From assembly GCA_024653485.1 (NCBI GenBank), contig JANLFY010000001.1:292160-356159 (forward strand): a stretch of 64,000 bases of DNA, in the 5' to 3' direction. The notes below the pieces were generated by a model. The model was not told the origin of the DNA. It was given only the letters and a program-made list of their open reading frames with translations, and searched no databases. The stretch comes from Bacillota bacterium (lineage in GTDB: Bacteria; Bacillota; SHA-98; UBA4971). Both the position numbers and the translations under genes were made by a program. Every line of letters begins with the position of its first letter. Within the stretch, counting starts at the first letter, position 1. Shown here piece by piece: positions 27,818 through 37,679 of this stretch.

Positions 27818-28107
27818 CAGGCGCTGCCGTGACGTTGGTGACGACTCGACCCTGTCTGCCGACTATATCTAACTATTCGCCCAGACAGCGGCGTATGAGC
27901 ATTATCGTCACTATCTGGAGTTCCAATGACGGCGACGGATTGGCCCGTGCAGGATGCTGTATGCCAATGACTGCCGGGCGCTCACGGGCAGCGACAGCGC
28001 CGACGCAGGCGACAACCGGAGCGTCTCGCCAGATGCGGGCCGCCGACGGTCGCGCCGCCGGCGGCCGGTGGCCAGCGCGTGGGCGAGTCTGGGCCTCGAC
28101 GCCTGGT
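27818..28107. other. Gap between the lectin-like gene and DUF1657 gene
   Basis: 290 bases on the minus-strand side of two genes. A TATAGT (gATATAGTc read on the minus strand, near 27875) could be the -10 of the lectin-like gene. The rest is GC-rich with no supported ORF. Confidence 0.4.
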
Positions 28108-28374
28108 TCAGTGTTGTTGCTCGGGCTGCTTCGGCTCAGGCTGCTGACCTTGTTGCATGGCTTGCTGATAGACCTTGTACTGAGGCTCCTGTGCTTCGAT
28201 GTAATTCACCCGCGCCTTGAGCGGGTTTATCACTTGGTTCTGCAGCGTCTCGGAAAGCTGCGCGTATAGCTTTTGCGCGTTCTGATCCTGTGTGTCCAGG
28301 GCAAAGCTTCGAAAGTCCGCTGCCACGCTTTCGAGCTGCGCAAGACACTGATGGACCTTCTGGCCAACGGTCAC
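28108..28374 (-). CDS. DUF1657 small helical protein
   Basis: 88-residue protein matching DUF1657: MTVGQKVHQCLAQLESVAADF, then helix-forming ALDTQDQNAQKLYAQLSETLQ and VINPLKARVNYIEAQEPQYK, with a Gln/Pro-rich tail. The family is almost restricted to spore-forming Bacillota and often lies near spoVA-type or DUF421 genes; its function is unknown. GTG 28374 has GGAGGTGATAGC directly upstream, so the long reading frame to 28605 is not the gene. Divergent from the DUF2148 gene. Confidence 0.85.
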   Translation of the reverse strand: MTVGQKVHQCLAQLESVAADFRSFALDTQDQNAQKLYAQLSETLQNQVINPLKARVNYIEAQEPQYKVYQQAMQQGQQPEPKQPEQQH

Positions 28375-28596
28375 CGCTATCACCTCCACCTGTACCTGGG
28401 CCACCCGCCCGCAGCTGGAGGCCTCAGACCTCGGTGTCTCCGGTCTACGCTTCCGAAACTGCCCCGGGCAGCCTGCTGTCTCATGACATAGGATGGCACG
28501 CCCCCCGAAGCGTGATTCCAACCCCGACACAAAGGCACACCTCTCCGCAAGGAATTCCCAGGGAGACGTGGAATACCTTCGGAGGAGGTGGCGAGA

Positions 28597-29118
28597 GTGA
28601 ACCATGCAGTGAGGGTTGTCGCGGACCTGATGTGTCTATCGGCCACGACCGCTCCGAAAGCGGTTGGAAAGGACTTCATCGTGACCGCCGTCGTGGAGGG
28701 CGAGGCGCTAACGCGACTCGCGCAGGCGATGGTGGACTATGGCAGGGAGTCGGGGAGGAAGAACTTCGATCGCGACGGAGCGAACGTCGCAGCTAGCGAT
28801 GCGTGCGTGCTGATCGGGTTGAAGGGAGCTCAGGTGGTGGGGCTGAACTGCGGAGCCTGCGGGAACGACAAGTGCTCAGGTCTTGCCCAGCTATCCGAGG
28901 GCCCCGAGTTCGCCGGTCCTTTTTGCGCCTGGAGGCTCATGGATCTTGGGATCGCCCTGGGATCCGCGGCAAAGACCGCTTCCATTCACAACGTCGACAA
29001 CAGGATCATGTATCGGGTCGGGGCGGTCGCGAGGCGAACTGGTCTCATAGACGCGGATGTCGCGGCGGGCATTCCGCTCTCGGCGACGGGCAAGAGCATC
29101 TACTTCGATCGCGGCTGA
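28597..29118 (+). CDS. DUF2148 ferredoxin-domain protein
   Basis: 173-residue cytoplasmic protein of the DUF2148 family, found in anaerobes. The Cys-rich segment GLNCGACGNDKC is followed by FAGPFCAWRLMDLGIALGSAAKTAS, and Cys16 is in ADLMCLSATTAPKAVG. These cysteines suggest an Fe-S cluster, but no reaction is established for the family. GTG 28597 was chosen because GGAGGAGG (28581-28588) lies 8 nt upstream. Confidence 0.85.
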   Translation: MNHAVRVVADLMCLSATTAPKAVGKDFIVTAVVEGEALTRLAQAMVDYGRESGRKNFDRDGANVAASDACVLIGLKGAQVVGLNCGACGNDKCSGLAQLSEGPEFAGPFCAWRLMDLGIALGSAAKTASIHNVDNRIMYRVGAVARRTGLIDADVAAGIPLSATGKSIYFDRG

Positions 29119-29259
29119 TGAAGTGTCGCGGGCGATCACATGAAGCGGGACCTCGAAACTCGCTCGAGACTCGCATGTATCTTCCTCGCGGGGTCAAGGA
29201 ACGCTAAGACGTAGCGACGCGGCCGCCTGGGCGCCGCTGTTGCCAGGAGGGGACATGCG

Positions 29260-30399
29260 ATGCCAGAGCTGAGACGGGATCCCGCTTCGCGTACGTGGGT
29301 GGTGATTGCCACAGAGAGAAGTCGCCGCCCTTCGGATTTCCGGGTGCCCCGGGACGAGAGGAAGGGCGGGGCGTGCCCGTTCTGCTACGGTAATGAGCAC
29401 ATGACCCCGCCGGAAGTGCTGGCGCTCGGCCGGCGCAACGGCGCCCCCAACACAGAGGGCTGGTCCGTGCGGGTCGTGCCAAACAAATTTCCCGCCCTCA
29501 CGTTTGAGGCTGGTGCCCCGGGGGGCGAGACGCTGGCCGACGACGGCTCGCCGGATGGCCCCAGCGGGTTGTACCAGGGTATCCCCGCGGTAGGAGTCCA
29601 CGAAGTGCTCGTGGAGTCGCCGGACCACGACTCGACCTTCGGCACTCACTCTCAAAGCCAGATGGAAGACGTGCTCGAGGCGATGGTGGCGAGAGCCAGG
29701 GCGCTTTCCCGCGACAATAGGCTGAGTTATCTCCAGATCTTCAAGAACTGGGGCCGTGTTGGGGGCGCCTCGCTCGAGCATACCCACTGCCAGCTCATCG
29801 CCACACCTATTGTGCCCAACGTGATCGAAGAGGAACTCGAGGTCGCGCGCGAGCACTATGATAAGACCGGGGAATGCGTGTACTGTGACATCATCAAGGC
29901 GGAGGCCGCCACTCAGACGCGGGTAGTCGAGAGGTCCTCTCACTTCATGGCGTTCTGTCCCTACGCTGCGAGGCTTCCCTTCGAGACTTGGATTGCGCCC
30001 ACCGCGCACAGCGCCAGGTTCGAGGAGATGAGCGGGGAAGAGCTTTCCGACCTCGCCGGGGTCCTGCGTCGCACTCTTAGACGGTTCGAGCTTGCGTTTG
30101 AGGCCCTTCCGTACAATCTCCTCTGGCATACGAGTCCGTGGACGGGCGATTTTGGAGCATACTATCATTGGCACCTCGAGCTCGTTCCGCGCCTCGCCAT
30201 CATAGCAGGCTTCGAGCTTGGCACGGGGTACTACATCAATCCCACGGCTCCTGAGGCCGCAGCGGCATCCCTGCGTGAACACGAGCCCGGTACAGTGGAG
30301 AGGGCCGGGGACCAGGTGAATGTCGAAAGCCCATCCGGAGAGGATCGGGCGTTGGGGCCGGCCCCAACGAGCGTGGAGGAAGGGGCACTGCAGAAGTGA
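29260..30399 (+). CDS. galT: Galactose-1-phosphate uridylyltransferase family (HIT-like nucleotidyltransferase)
   Basis: 379-residue hexose-1-phosphate nucleotidyltransferase. Zinc ligands are seen in ACPFCYGNE and ECVYCDII; the active-site motif is EHTHCQL, where classical GalT has HPHxQ. The C-terminal domain has PYNLLWHTSPWTG...YHWHLELVPRLAI. The HTHxQ variant is seen in thermophile-type GalT proteins, so the natural nucleotide or sugar partner could differ (UDP or ADP). It is translationally coupled to glgA (TGATG at 30397-30401), which hints that the product feeds glycogen synthesis. AGGAGGGG lies upstream of ATG 29260. Confidence 0.88.
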   Translation: MPELRRDPASRTWVVIATERSRRPSDFRVPRDERKGGACPFCYGNEHMTPPEVLALGRRNGAPNTEGWSVRVVPNKFPALTFEAGAPGGETLADDGSPDGPSGLYQGIPAVGVHEVLVESPDHDSTFGTHSQSQMEDVLEAMVARARALSRDNRLSYLQIFKNWGRVGGASLEHTHCQLIATPIVPNVIEEELEVAREHYDKTGECVYCDIIKAEAATQTRVVERSSHFMAFCPYAARLPFETWIAPTAHSARFEEMSGEELSDLAGVLRRTLRRFELAFEALPYNLLWHTSPWTGDFGAYYHWHLELVPRLAIIAGFELGTGYYINPTAPEAAAASLREHEPGTVERAGDQVNVESPSGEDRALGPAPTSVEEGALQK

Positions 30400-31883
30400 T
30401 GTTACAGGAACTGGACGAAACCTACAGGATTCTCGTGGCCTCCCCTGAGGTCGCGCCATTTGCGAAGACCGGAGGGCTTGCGGACGTGGCGGGGTCGCTC
30501 CCGAAAGCCCTAGCGGTCATGGGAAACGACGTGAGAGTCGTCATGCCCCGTTACAGGGGAATCACTGATGTCAGAACCATCTGCGATTTCCCGGTCTGGG
30601 TAGGCTGGCGCAAGGCTACCGCAATCTTGCGCGAAGGAGTGATCAGAGCACGGCTCAACGGCGCCGAGAGGCTGGTCCCTGTGTACTTCATCGACAACTA
30701 TCACTACTTCGACAGGGACAACATGTACATGTACTTCGACGAGGCCGAGAGGTTCTCGTTCTTCTCCAGGGCGATACTGGAGATGATCCGCTATCTAGGT
30801 TGGGCGCCACATATCATTCACTGCAACGACTGGCAGACGGGGCCGGTGCCGCTCCTCCTCCGAGAGCAGTATTCCCGTGACCCGTTCTATCAGGGGATCG
30901 CGACCGTCTTCACCATACACAACCTGCAGTACCAGGGGAACTATCCCAAGGACACGCTGCACCTCCTGGGCCTCGGCGATGAGTACTTCACCCCTGAGCG
31001 GATCGAGTTCTACGGAGACGTAAGCTTCATGAAAGCAGGGATCCTGTACGCGGACGTGATCAACACTGTGAGCAAGACGTATGCCAAGGAGATCCAGACC
31101 CCTGAGTTCGGGCAGAGGATGGACGGGGTCCTTCGAACGCGCGCAAGAGACCTGCACGGTATACTGAACGGCCTCAACTACCACGAGTTCAATCCCGAGA
31201 CCGACGCGCGAATCTACAGAAACTACGGTGTGGGGAACATCGAGGACAAGAAGGAGAACAAGTACGCGCTGCAGCGCGACATGAACCTCCCAGCGTCAAC
31301 CTCTCCGCTTCTGGGGGTGGTGTCTCGCCTCGTCGACCAGAAGGGGCTCGACCTGATCGCCGATGCCATGGATGAGATGATGAGGATGGATCTCCAGTTC
31401 GTGTTGCTCGGCACCGGGGATCCGTACTACGAGAATCTCTTCCGCTCCCTGAGGCAGAGGCACCCTGACAACATGGCGGTGGAGATAGGGTTCAACGTCG
31501 TGCTCGCCCAACGGATCTACGCTGGGTGCGACATGTTCCTCATGCCGTCCAGGTTCGAGCCAGGCGGACTCGGTCAACTCATAGCGATGCGTTACGGGAC
31601 TGTCCCGATAGTGAGGGGCACGGGTGGACTCGCGGACACCGTCACGAACTACGAGCCGGAGAGGCAGGCCGGCAACGGATTCACGTTCGCCGAGTACTCG
31701 CCCGGGGCTCTGTTGGACGCAGTGGGGCGCGCCATAGAAGTGTACAACGACAAGCGCAGGTGGGCCGCGCTCGTCGAGAATGTGATGCGTCACGACTTCT
31801 CGTGGAACAGGTCGGCAGCGGAGTACATGGGGCTCTATGGGATAGCCAGGAACAAGCTGGAGGCGGTTCCCGTGCCTGCGTGA
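30399..31883 (+). CDS. glgA: Glycogen synthase (ADP-glucose type, GT5)
   Basis: 494-residue glucosyltransferase that elongates alpha-1,4-glucan. The ADP-glucose-binding motif KTGGLADV is at residue ~23, NDWQTGPVPLLL in the N-lobe, and the C-lobe has GVVSRLVDQKGLDLI, SRFEPGGLGQLIAMRYGTVPIVR (usually FEPCGL) and GTGGLADTV. ATG 30399 overlaps the galT stop; GTG one codon earlier is also possible. No glgB, glgC or glgD lies in the window. Confidence 0.94.
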   Translation: MLQELDETYRILVASPEVAPFAKTGGLADVAGSLPKALAVMGNDVRVVMPRYRGITDVRTICDFPVWVGWRKATAILREGVIRARLNGAERLVPVYFIDNYHYFDRDNMYMYFDEAERFSFFSRAILEMIRYLGWAPHIIHCNDWQTGPVPLLLREQYSRDPFYQGIATVFTIHNLQYQGNYPKDTLHLLGLGDEYFTPERIEFYGDVSFMKAGILYADVINTVSKTYAKEIQTPEFGQRMDGVLRTRARDLHGILNGLNYHEFNPETDARIYRNYGVGNIEDKKENKYALQRDMNLPASTSPLLGVVSRLVDQKGLDLIADAMDEMMRMDLQFVLLGTGDPYYENLFRSLRQRHPDNMAVEIGFNVVLAQRIYAGCDMFLMPSRFEPGGLGQLIAMRYGTVPIVRGTGGLADTVTNYEPERQAGNGFTFAEYSPGALLDAVGRAIEVYNDKRRWAALVENVMRHDFSWNRSAAEYMGLYGIARNKLEAVPVPA

Positions 31884-31965
31884 CCAAGCAAGATCGGCGC
31901 GCCGCCGCCGTCGCCGTCACGCCGCGGCCTGAACGCAAGTCGTCACCCCTGTAACGATAGCGGAG

Positions 31966-34230
31966 GTGGGCCGCGATCAGCGTCTTGGGAGGCGAGGAAG
32001 GCTGGAGGACTGTTACTCGGGCTTTGTCGGTACACGTTGGCGTCAGCACATCGACGTGCGGGACTTCATCATTTGCAACTACGAGCCTTACGAGGGAGAC
32101 GGCACGTTCCTCGTGGGTCCGACGCGCCGTACGAGGGCGCTTTGGGAGCGGTGTCTCTCCCTTCTCGAGGAGGAAAGGCGCCGCGGCGGGGTGTACTCGG
32201 TGGACGCCAGGACCGTCGCTGGAATAACGAGCCATCCGCCCGGCTACATTCACCGCGACCTCGAGATAATCGTGGGGCTTCAGACCGACGAGCCTCTCAA
32301 GAGAGCCATCAATCCGTGGGGCGGCATCCGCATGGTGGAAATGGCCTGCAACGAGTACGGGGCCGACCTCGAACCCAGGGTATGTGAGACGTTCCACAAG
32401 TACCGGAGGACCCACAACGAAGGCGTGTTCGCAGTGTACACCGATGAAATGCGCGCTCTCAGGCGGTGTGGCGTCATAACGGGCTTGCCTGACGCGTACG
32501 GTCGCGGACGAATCATCGGCGACTATCGAAGGGTCGCGCTGTACGGAGTTGATCGCCTCATCCAAGAGAAGGTCGGCGACCTACGAAGCCCGCAGCTGAC
32601 GACTATCACCGTAGACACCATCAGGCTGCGCGAGGAGGTTCACGACCAGATCCTCGCCCTCGAAGAGCTGAAGGAGATGGCGCGCTCCTACGGTTACGAC
32701 GTCTCGAGACCCGCCAACTCCGCCCGCGAGGCGTTCCAGTGGCTTTACTTCGCCTACCTTGGCGCAATCAAGCAGCAAAACGGCGCCGCGATGTCCCTCG
32801 GGAGAGTCAGCACTTTCCTGGACATCTACCTCGAGCGCGATCTGCGTCGGGGTGCGCTCACGGAGGATGAGGCTCAAGAGCTGGTTGACGACTTCGTGAT
32901 CAAGCTCCGCATGGCTAGGCAGCTTCGCACGCGATCGTACGACGAGCTCTTCGCGGGAGACCCCCTGTGGGTTACGGAATCCATAGGTGGAATGACGCTG
33001 GACGGCCGGCCTCTCGTCACGAAGACCAGCTTTCGGATGTTGCAGACCCTGTATAACCTCGGGCCTGCTCCAGAGCCCAACCTCACGATCCTCTGGTCAA
33101 AGGACCTTCCCAGGCCTTTCAAGGAGTTCGTCTGTAGGGCATCGTACGACACGAGTTCCATTCAGTACGAGAACGACGATCTCATGCGGCCTCTCTTCGG
33201 AGACGACTACGCCATCGCTTGCTGCGTCTCAGCGATGAGGGTCGGGAAGGAGATGCAGTTCTTCGGGGCGAGGTCCAATCTCCCGAAGGCGCTTCTCCTC
33301 ACCCTGAACGGCGGCCTGGACGAGATCTCCGGAGAGAGAGTCGCTCCCGAGCTCTACCGGGCGCGAGAGGAGCCTCTCGAGTTCGGACCCGTGTGGGATG
33401 CCTTCACGAGGATGCTGGGGTGGCTCGCCGGAAAGTACGTTGACACGATGAACGTCATTCACTACATGCACGATAAGTACGCATACGAGAGCCTTGAGAT
33501 GGCGCTTCATGACACGCACGTGGGGAGGTTCATGGCCTTTGGAGTCGCGGGCCTGTCTGTGCTCGCGGACTCGCTCTCCGCGATCCGGTACGCGCGGGTG
33601 ACGCCTCGGCTCGACTCCCGGGGGATCGCTACGGAGTTCGACGTAGAAGGCGACTTCCCTAAGTTCGGCAACAACGACGACCGGGTCGATTCCCTCGCCC
33701 GGGACTCGGTCGTGCTCTTCCATGAGAAGCTCAGGGAGCGTCCCGCGTACAGGGACGCCAAGCATACCCTCTCCGTCCTCACGATCACCAGCAACGTGGT
33801 GTACGGGAAGATGACAGGATCCACGCCAGACGGAAGGAAGCGAGGAGAGCCCTTCGCACCTGGCGCCAACCCCATGCACGGGCGAGACACTCACGGCGCC
33901 GTCGCCTCCCTGGCGTCGGTCGCCAAGATCCCTTACGAACATGCCATGGACGGCATCTCGTACACGTTTTCGATCACGCCCAAAGCCCTCGGGAAGACAC
34001 CCCGGGAAGCCATCTCGAACCTAGCTGGCCTCATAGACGGGTATTTCGCCAAGGGTGGGCATCACATGAACGTGAACGTGTTCCGACGAGAGACCCTCGT
34101 GGACGCCATGGAGCACCCTGAGAAATACCCGCAGCTGACCATAAGGGTGTCGGGGTACGCCGTGAACTTCGTCAAGCTTACTCGCGAGCAGCAGGAGGAA
34201 GTCCTGGCAAGGACCATTTTCGAGAGATGA
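31966..34230 (+). CDS. pflB: Pyruvate formate-lyase (glycyl radical enzyme)
   Basis: 754-residue glycyl radical enzyme converting pyruvate and CoA to acetyl-CoA and formate. It has the adjacent active-site cysteines at residues 419-420 ([12 protein letters not shown]) and the radical loop RVSGYAVNF with Gly730. N-terminal [17 protein letters not shown] matches true PFL rather than glycerol or choline lyases. The CC pair confirms PFL activity. GTG 31966 is the only in-frame start candidate near the conserved N-terminus. The GGAGGTG at 31960-31966 overlaps it, so initiation is unclear. Its stop overlaps the activase start (ATGA at 34227-34230). Confidence 0.94.
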   Translation: MGRDQRLGRRGRLEDCYSGFVGTRWRQHIDVRDFIICNYEPYEGDGTFLVGPTRRTRALWERCLSLLEEERRRGGVYSVDARTVAGITSHPPGYIHRDLEIIVGLQTDEPLKRAINPWGGIRMVEMACNEYGADLEPRVCETFHKYRRTHNEGVFAVYTDEMRALRRCGVITGLPDAYGRGRIIGDYRRVALYGVDRLIQEKVGDLRSPQLTTITVDTIRLREEVHDQILALEELKEMARSYGYDVSRPANSAREAFQWLYFAYLGAIKQQNGAAMSLGRVSTFLDIYLERDLRRGALTEDEAQELVDDFVIKLRMARQLRTRSYDELFAGDPLWVTESIGGMTLDGRPLVTKTSFRMLQTLYNLGPAPEPNLTILWSKDLPRPFKEFVCRASYDTSSIQYENDDLMRPLFGDDYAIACCVSAMRVGKEMQFFGARSNLPKALLLTLNGGLDEISGERVAPELYRAREEPLEFGPVWDAFTRMLGWLAGKYVDTMNVIHYMHDKYAYESLEMALHDTHVGRFMAFGVAGLSVLADSLSAIRYARVTPRLDSRGIATEFDVEGDFPKFGNNDDRVDSLARDSVVLFHEKLRERPAYRDAKHTLSVLTITSNVVYGKMTGSTPDGRKRGEPFAPGANPMHGRDTHGAVASLASVAKIPYEHAMDGISYTFSITPKALGKTPREAISNLAGLIDGYFAKGGHHMNVNVFRRETLVDAMEHPEKYPQLTIRVSGYAVNFVKLTREQQEEVLARTIFER

Positions 34231-35009
34231 CCGAGCGCGAGGAGCGGGGACGAGAGGACGCACGAGCCGTTACCGGGTACGTCCACTCCGTCGAGACCAT
34301 GGGCACCGTGGACGATGGCGGGATACGGTTCGTCCTGTTCATGCAGGGCTGTGCCATGAGGTGCGTGTTCTGCCACAATCCCGACACCTGGCTGCGTCTC
34401 GGCCGCGAAGTGACGGTGGACGACGTCATGAGGGAGATCCTCGATTACAAGCCTTTCTTCGAGGCGTCGGGCGGCGGGGTCACTGTCTCCGGGGGCGAGC
34501 CGCTTCTGCAGCACAGGTTCGTGAGGGCTTTGTTCGAGCAGTGCGGCGCCCACGGTCTTCACCGCGCCCTCGACACGGCGGGCTACTGCAAACATGGATG
34601 CTTCGAGTCAGTGCTCGACTGCACAGATCTCCTGCTCTTTTCGGTCAAGGTGGTGGATCAAGAGAAGCACGTGAGGCTCACGGGGGTTAAAAACGACGTG
34701 ATCCTCGCGAACCTCCGCCTTGCAGCGGAGCGTGGGACGAACATCGTGGTGAGGTACGTCCTGATCCCGACCGTCAACGACTCGGAACGCGACCTTTGCG
34801 ACGTAGCGAAGCTCGTGGCGTCGCTGGGCGACAGGGTGGAGGCGGACATCCTTCCCTACGACCGCATGGGCGTATCCAAGTGGAAACAGCTCGGCCTCGA
34901 TTGCGCCCTTGATGGAGTGCCTGAACCCACCGAGCGCGATCTCGCCAGGGCGTGCCGCGTTTTCCGGGAGCACTCAGTGAGGCTCCGAACGGACTTCGCC
35001 CAAGAGTAG
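34227..35009 (+). CDS. pflA: Pyruvate formate-lyase activating enzyme (radical SAM)
   Basis: 260-residue radical-SAM activase that installs the glycyl radical on PflB. The cluster motif [11 protein letters not shown] has Cys42, Cys46 and Cys49. The following [15 protein letters not shown] binds SAM, and ALDTAGYC matches the family. Length is normal (about 245-260). No extra ferredoxin insert is present, in line with PFL-type rather than other glycyl-radical activases. ATG overlap with pflB by 4 nt gives coupled translation. Confidence 0.94.
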   Translation: MTEREERGREDARAVTGYVHSVETMGTVDDGGIRFVLFMQGCAMRCVFCHNPDTWLRLGREVTVDDVMREILDYKPFFEASGGGVTVSGGEPLLQHRFVRALFEQCGAHGLHRALDTAGYCKHGCFESVLDCTDLLLFSVKVVDQEKHVRLTGVKNDVILANLRLAAERGTNIVVRYVLIPTVNDSERDLCDVAKLVASLGDRVEADILPYDRMGVSKWKQLGLDCALDGVPEPTERDLARACRVFREHSVRLRTDFAQE

Positions 35010-35149
35010 ACCCACGAAGAATTTCCCCGGCACGAGAAGGACAATTGCATAATTCGTCGAATAGGCTATGGCATAACCATGATGTGCGCGTGAATGCAGG
35101 GAGAAGTTCACGATTATCGTAGTAATTATGGCCGATTGGGGTGGTTTTC
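35010..35149. promoter_or_regulatory. AT-rich regulatory region upstream of the Lrp/AsnC gene
   Basis: 140 bases clearly richer in A/T than the surroundings. TTGCAT at 35045-35050 could be a -35. An ATGG-CATAA-CCAT inverted repeat is at 35068-35080, and ATTA-TCGTAG-TAAT is near 35113-35126. Lrp-type proteins bind such AT-rich dyads, so autoregulation is plausible. Confidence 0.45.
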
Positions 35150-35677
35150 GTGAACGATGTTGTCGTGCTGGATAAGCTCGACAAGGAGATCCTGTCGTGC
35201 ATCCAGCGGGACGGTCGCATGCCTTTCACGGCCATAGCCGAGAAGCTGAATGTGGCGGAGGGCACGGTGAGGAAACGCGTCGCGCGCCTTCTCGAGGAGG
35301 GGGTGGCCCGGATCACGGGTGTGGTAGACCCGTTCCGCCTGGGAATGAACTTCGTTGCCATGGTCGGAATAAGCGTGGAGGGCGACTCCCCGGAACGCGT
35401 GGTCGCTGAGCTCGTGAAGTTGCCTGAGGTGAGGTACGTTGCGATCTGCACTGGCGCGTACGACATCATGGTGGAGGTCGTGCTCAAGTCCAATAACGAA
35501 CTTTACGCTTTCCTCACGCACAAGCTGCGAAGAGTGCCGGGCATATCGGGGTCACAGACCTCGCTGGTTCTCAAAGTGTGCAAGGAAAGCTCGGCGTGGA
35601 ACGGGTGGACCGGCATCGAGGAGGAGGGTGGAAGCCATGGACGAGACGGACTATCCGACGTGGCGGCCTCGGGATGA
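35150..35677 (+). CDS. Lrp/AsnC-family transcriptional regulator
   Basis: 175-residue feast/famine regulator. The N-terminal HTH is LDKLDKEILSCIQRDGRMPFTAIAEKLNVAEGTVRKRVARLLEEG. The C-terminal RAM ligand domain includes GISVEGDSPERVVAEL, VRYVAICTGAYDIMVEV and HKLRRVPGISGSQTSLVLKV. Members sense amino acids as octamers. GTG 35150 follows GGGGTGG; an in-frame codon at 35141 is inside that site. The amino-acid-type ABC importer genes start 59 nt downstream and are the likely targets, together with its own promoter. Confidence 0.9.
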   Translation: MNDVVVLDKLDKEILSCIQRDGRMPFTAIAEKLNVAEGTVRKRVARLLEEGVARITGVVDPFRLGMNFVAMVGISVEGDSPERVVAELVKLPEVRYVAICTGAYDIMVEVVLKSNNELYAFLTHKLRRVPGISGSQTSLVLKVCKESSAWNGWTGIEEEGGSHGRDGLSDVAASG

Positions 35678-35736
35678 CGTTCCTTCGCACTAGCATTGAC
35701 TAGATACTGACGAGAAGATTGACAGGAGGGATAGAC

Positions 35737-36738
35737 ATGGCTTCCAGGAGATCGAACACATCGCGAGTGGTCCTGCTCGTTGGGGTCATCGTGGTACTTG
35801 CAGCCGTGCTATTGGTCGTGAACATCATTCAGAAGAGGTCCAGTGTGACGACTATCGGAATCATGCAGATCATAGAGCATCCCGCCCTCGACGCGGCCAA
35901 GAAAGGGTTCATTGACGGCCTTGCGGAGGAGGGTCTCGTGGAGGGCGACGATCTCAAGTTCGAATCCCAGAGCGCCCAGGGCGACATGGCAACCGCACAA
36001 TCCATAGCGCAGAAATTCGTGAGCGAGAAAGTGGACATGATCTTGGCGATCGCTACGCCGACTGCCCAGGCCGCGGCCAAGGCGACGACGGAGATTCCCA
36101 TACTCATCACCGCAGTGACGGATCCTGTCGCTGCCGAGCTCGTGGAGGCCATCGACCGTCCGGGCACGAACGTCACGGGCACCTCGGACCTCACGCCGGT
36201 TGCGAAGCAACTGGAGTTGCTGAAGCAGCTGGTGCCGGCCGCCCAGAGGGTGGGCATCGTCTACAACGCCGGCGAGACGAACTCAGTGGTTCAGGTGGAC
36301 TTGGCGAAACAAGCTGCGTCGAGTCTGGGGATCGAGATCGTGGAGGCGACTGCGAGCTCAACGAGCGGAGTATATGAGGCGGCTCAGTCTCTTGTTGGCA
36401 GGGTTGACGCCATCTACGTGCCGACCGACAACACGGTCGTATCGGCGCTGGAGTCCGTGATCAAAGTTGCGGAGGAGCGAGCGATACCGCTCATCGTGGG
36501 AGAGGAAGACGGCGTGAGGCGGGGCGCCCTTGCGACGGTCGGCATAGACTACTACGCGCTAGGGAAGCAGACCGCGAAGATGGCGGTGAAAGTTCTCAAA
36601 GAGGGGGCCAAACCCTCTGAGATGCCCATCGAGTACCAGGAAGACGTGCGGCTGGTCGTGAACCTCAAGGCCGCCGAGAAGATGGGCGTCACGGTTCCCG
36701 AGACTCTGATACAACAGGCTTATGAGGTGATACGGTAG
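35737..36738 (+). CDS. ABC-type substrate-binding protein (PF04392/TrpX-like)
   Basis: 333-residue exported or membrane-tethered binding protein. N-terminal helix VVLLVGVIVVLAAVLLVVNII is uncleaved-looking (no AxA before RSSVTT). The periplasmic-binding fold has IGIMQIIEHPALDAAKKGF, AIATPTAQAAA, ITAVTDPVAAELV, the hinge VTGTSDLTPV and IYVPTDNTV. Such proteins with the adjacent permease and ATPase form TrpXYZ-type importers, several of which take up tryptophan or other aromatic compounds. ATG 35737 has AGGAGGG 6-7 nt upstream. No T-box leader is seen, so regulation is more likely by the adjacent Lrp-type protein. Confidence 0.9.
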   Translation: MASRRSNTSRVVLLVGVIVVLAAVLLVVNIIQKRSSVTTIGIMQIIEHPALDAAKKGFIDGLAEEGLVEGDDLKFESQSAQGDMATAQSIAQKFVSEKVDMILAIATPTAQAAAKATTEIPILITAVTDPVAAELVEAIDRPGTNVTGTSDLTPVAKQLELLKQLVPAAQRVGIVYNAGETNSVVQVDLAKQAASSLGIEIVEATASSTSGVYEAAQSLVGRVDAIYVPTDNTVVSALESVIKVAEERAIPLIVGEEDGVRRGALATVGIDYYALGKQTAKMAVKVLKEGAKPSEMPIEYQEDVRLVVNLKAAEKMGVTVPETLIQQAYEVIR

Positions 36739-37679
36739 TGTTGTCCCTTGGCGCACTCAGTGGAGCCCTGGAACAGGGATTGGTATACGCGGTGATGGCT
36801 CTTGGGGTATACATAACGTTTCGGGTCCTCAACTTCCCAGACCTCACCGTTGACGGGAGTTTCCCGCTGGGTGCGGCTGTTGCTGCGAAGTTGATATCCA
36901 CCGGGGTCGACCCGGTCCTCGCGACCGCGGTGGCCCCGGTCCTCGGCTTCGTTGCGGGAACGACGACAGGGGTTCTCAACACGAAGCTGAGGATCTCTGG
37001 GCTTCTTGCCGGAATACTCACCATGACCGCTCTTTACTCGGTGAATCTGCGCATAATGGGGAGAGCGAACATCCCGCTCTTGCGCAGTGCCACCGTGCTG
37101 ACGACCTTGCACGGCCTCGGAGTTCCCGGCTCCGTCGCAGCGCTGCTCCTCTTCCTGGTAGCGGCGGTAGTGGTCAAGGTGGTGCTGGATGTCTTTCTTC
37201 GTACCGAATTCGGCCTCGCTCTGCGTGCGACCGGGGACAACGAGGTCATGATTCGTAGCCTCGGAGTGAACACCGACTCCATGAAGATCATAGGCCTGGG
37301 CCTGTCCAACGCGCTAGTTGCACTTTCAGGGGCTATGGTCGCTCAGTACCAGGGCTTCGCTGATATCGGCATGGGAATCGGAATGGTGGTCGCGGGGCTT
37401 GCGTCCGTAATCGTCGGTGGGGCTGTCATTGCCCCCGCGACCATCGGCCTCGCCACGTTCAGCGTGGTGGCAGGGTCGGTGGTGTACAGGTTCGCCGTGT
37501 TCGTGGCCCTCCGGATGGGTTTCGCCCCGACCGACCTGAAGATCGTGACAGCCGTCCTCGTCGTGATAGCTCTGTCCGCGCCCGCTATCAGGTCGAGCCT
37601 AGGTATGGAAAGGAGGCGGGCTCTGACTCATGGTAAAGTTGACGCACCTTCGCAAAACGTTCCTGCCAGGAACGACTAA
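36738..37679 (+). CDS. ABC importer permease (TrpY-like, BPD_transp_2)
   Basis: 313-residue permease with about nine hydrophobic segments and family motifs ALGVYITFRVLNFPDLTVDGSFPLGAA near the N-terminus and FGLALRATGDNEVMIRSLGVNTDSMKI in the cytoplasmic coupling loop. GTG 36738 shares its first base with the upstream stop (TAGTG). The final ~25 residues are polar, and the stop lies 50 nt inside the ATPase gene, a long but family-typical overlap. Confidence 0.9.
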   Translation: MLSLGALSGALEQGLVYAVMALGVYITFRVLNFPDLTVDGSFPLGAAVAAKLISTGVDPVLATAVAPVLGFVAGTTTGVLNTKLRISGLLAGILTMTALYSVNLRIMGRANIPLLRSATVLTTLHGLGVPGSVAALLLFLVAAVVVKVVLDVFLRTEFGLALRATGDNEVMIRSLGVNTDSMKIIGLGLSNALVALSGAMVAQYQGFADIGMGIGMVVAGLASVIVGGAVIAPATIGLATFSVVAGSVVYRFAVFVALRMGFAPTDLKIVTAVLVVIALSAPAIRSSLGMERRRALTHGKVDAPSQNVPARND

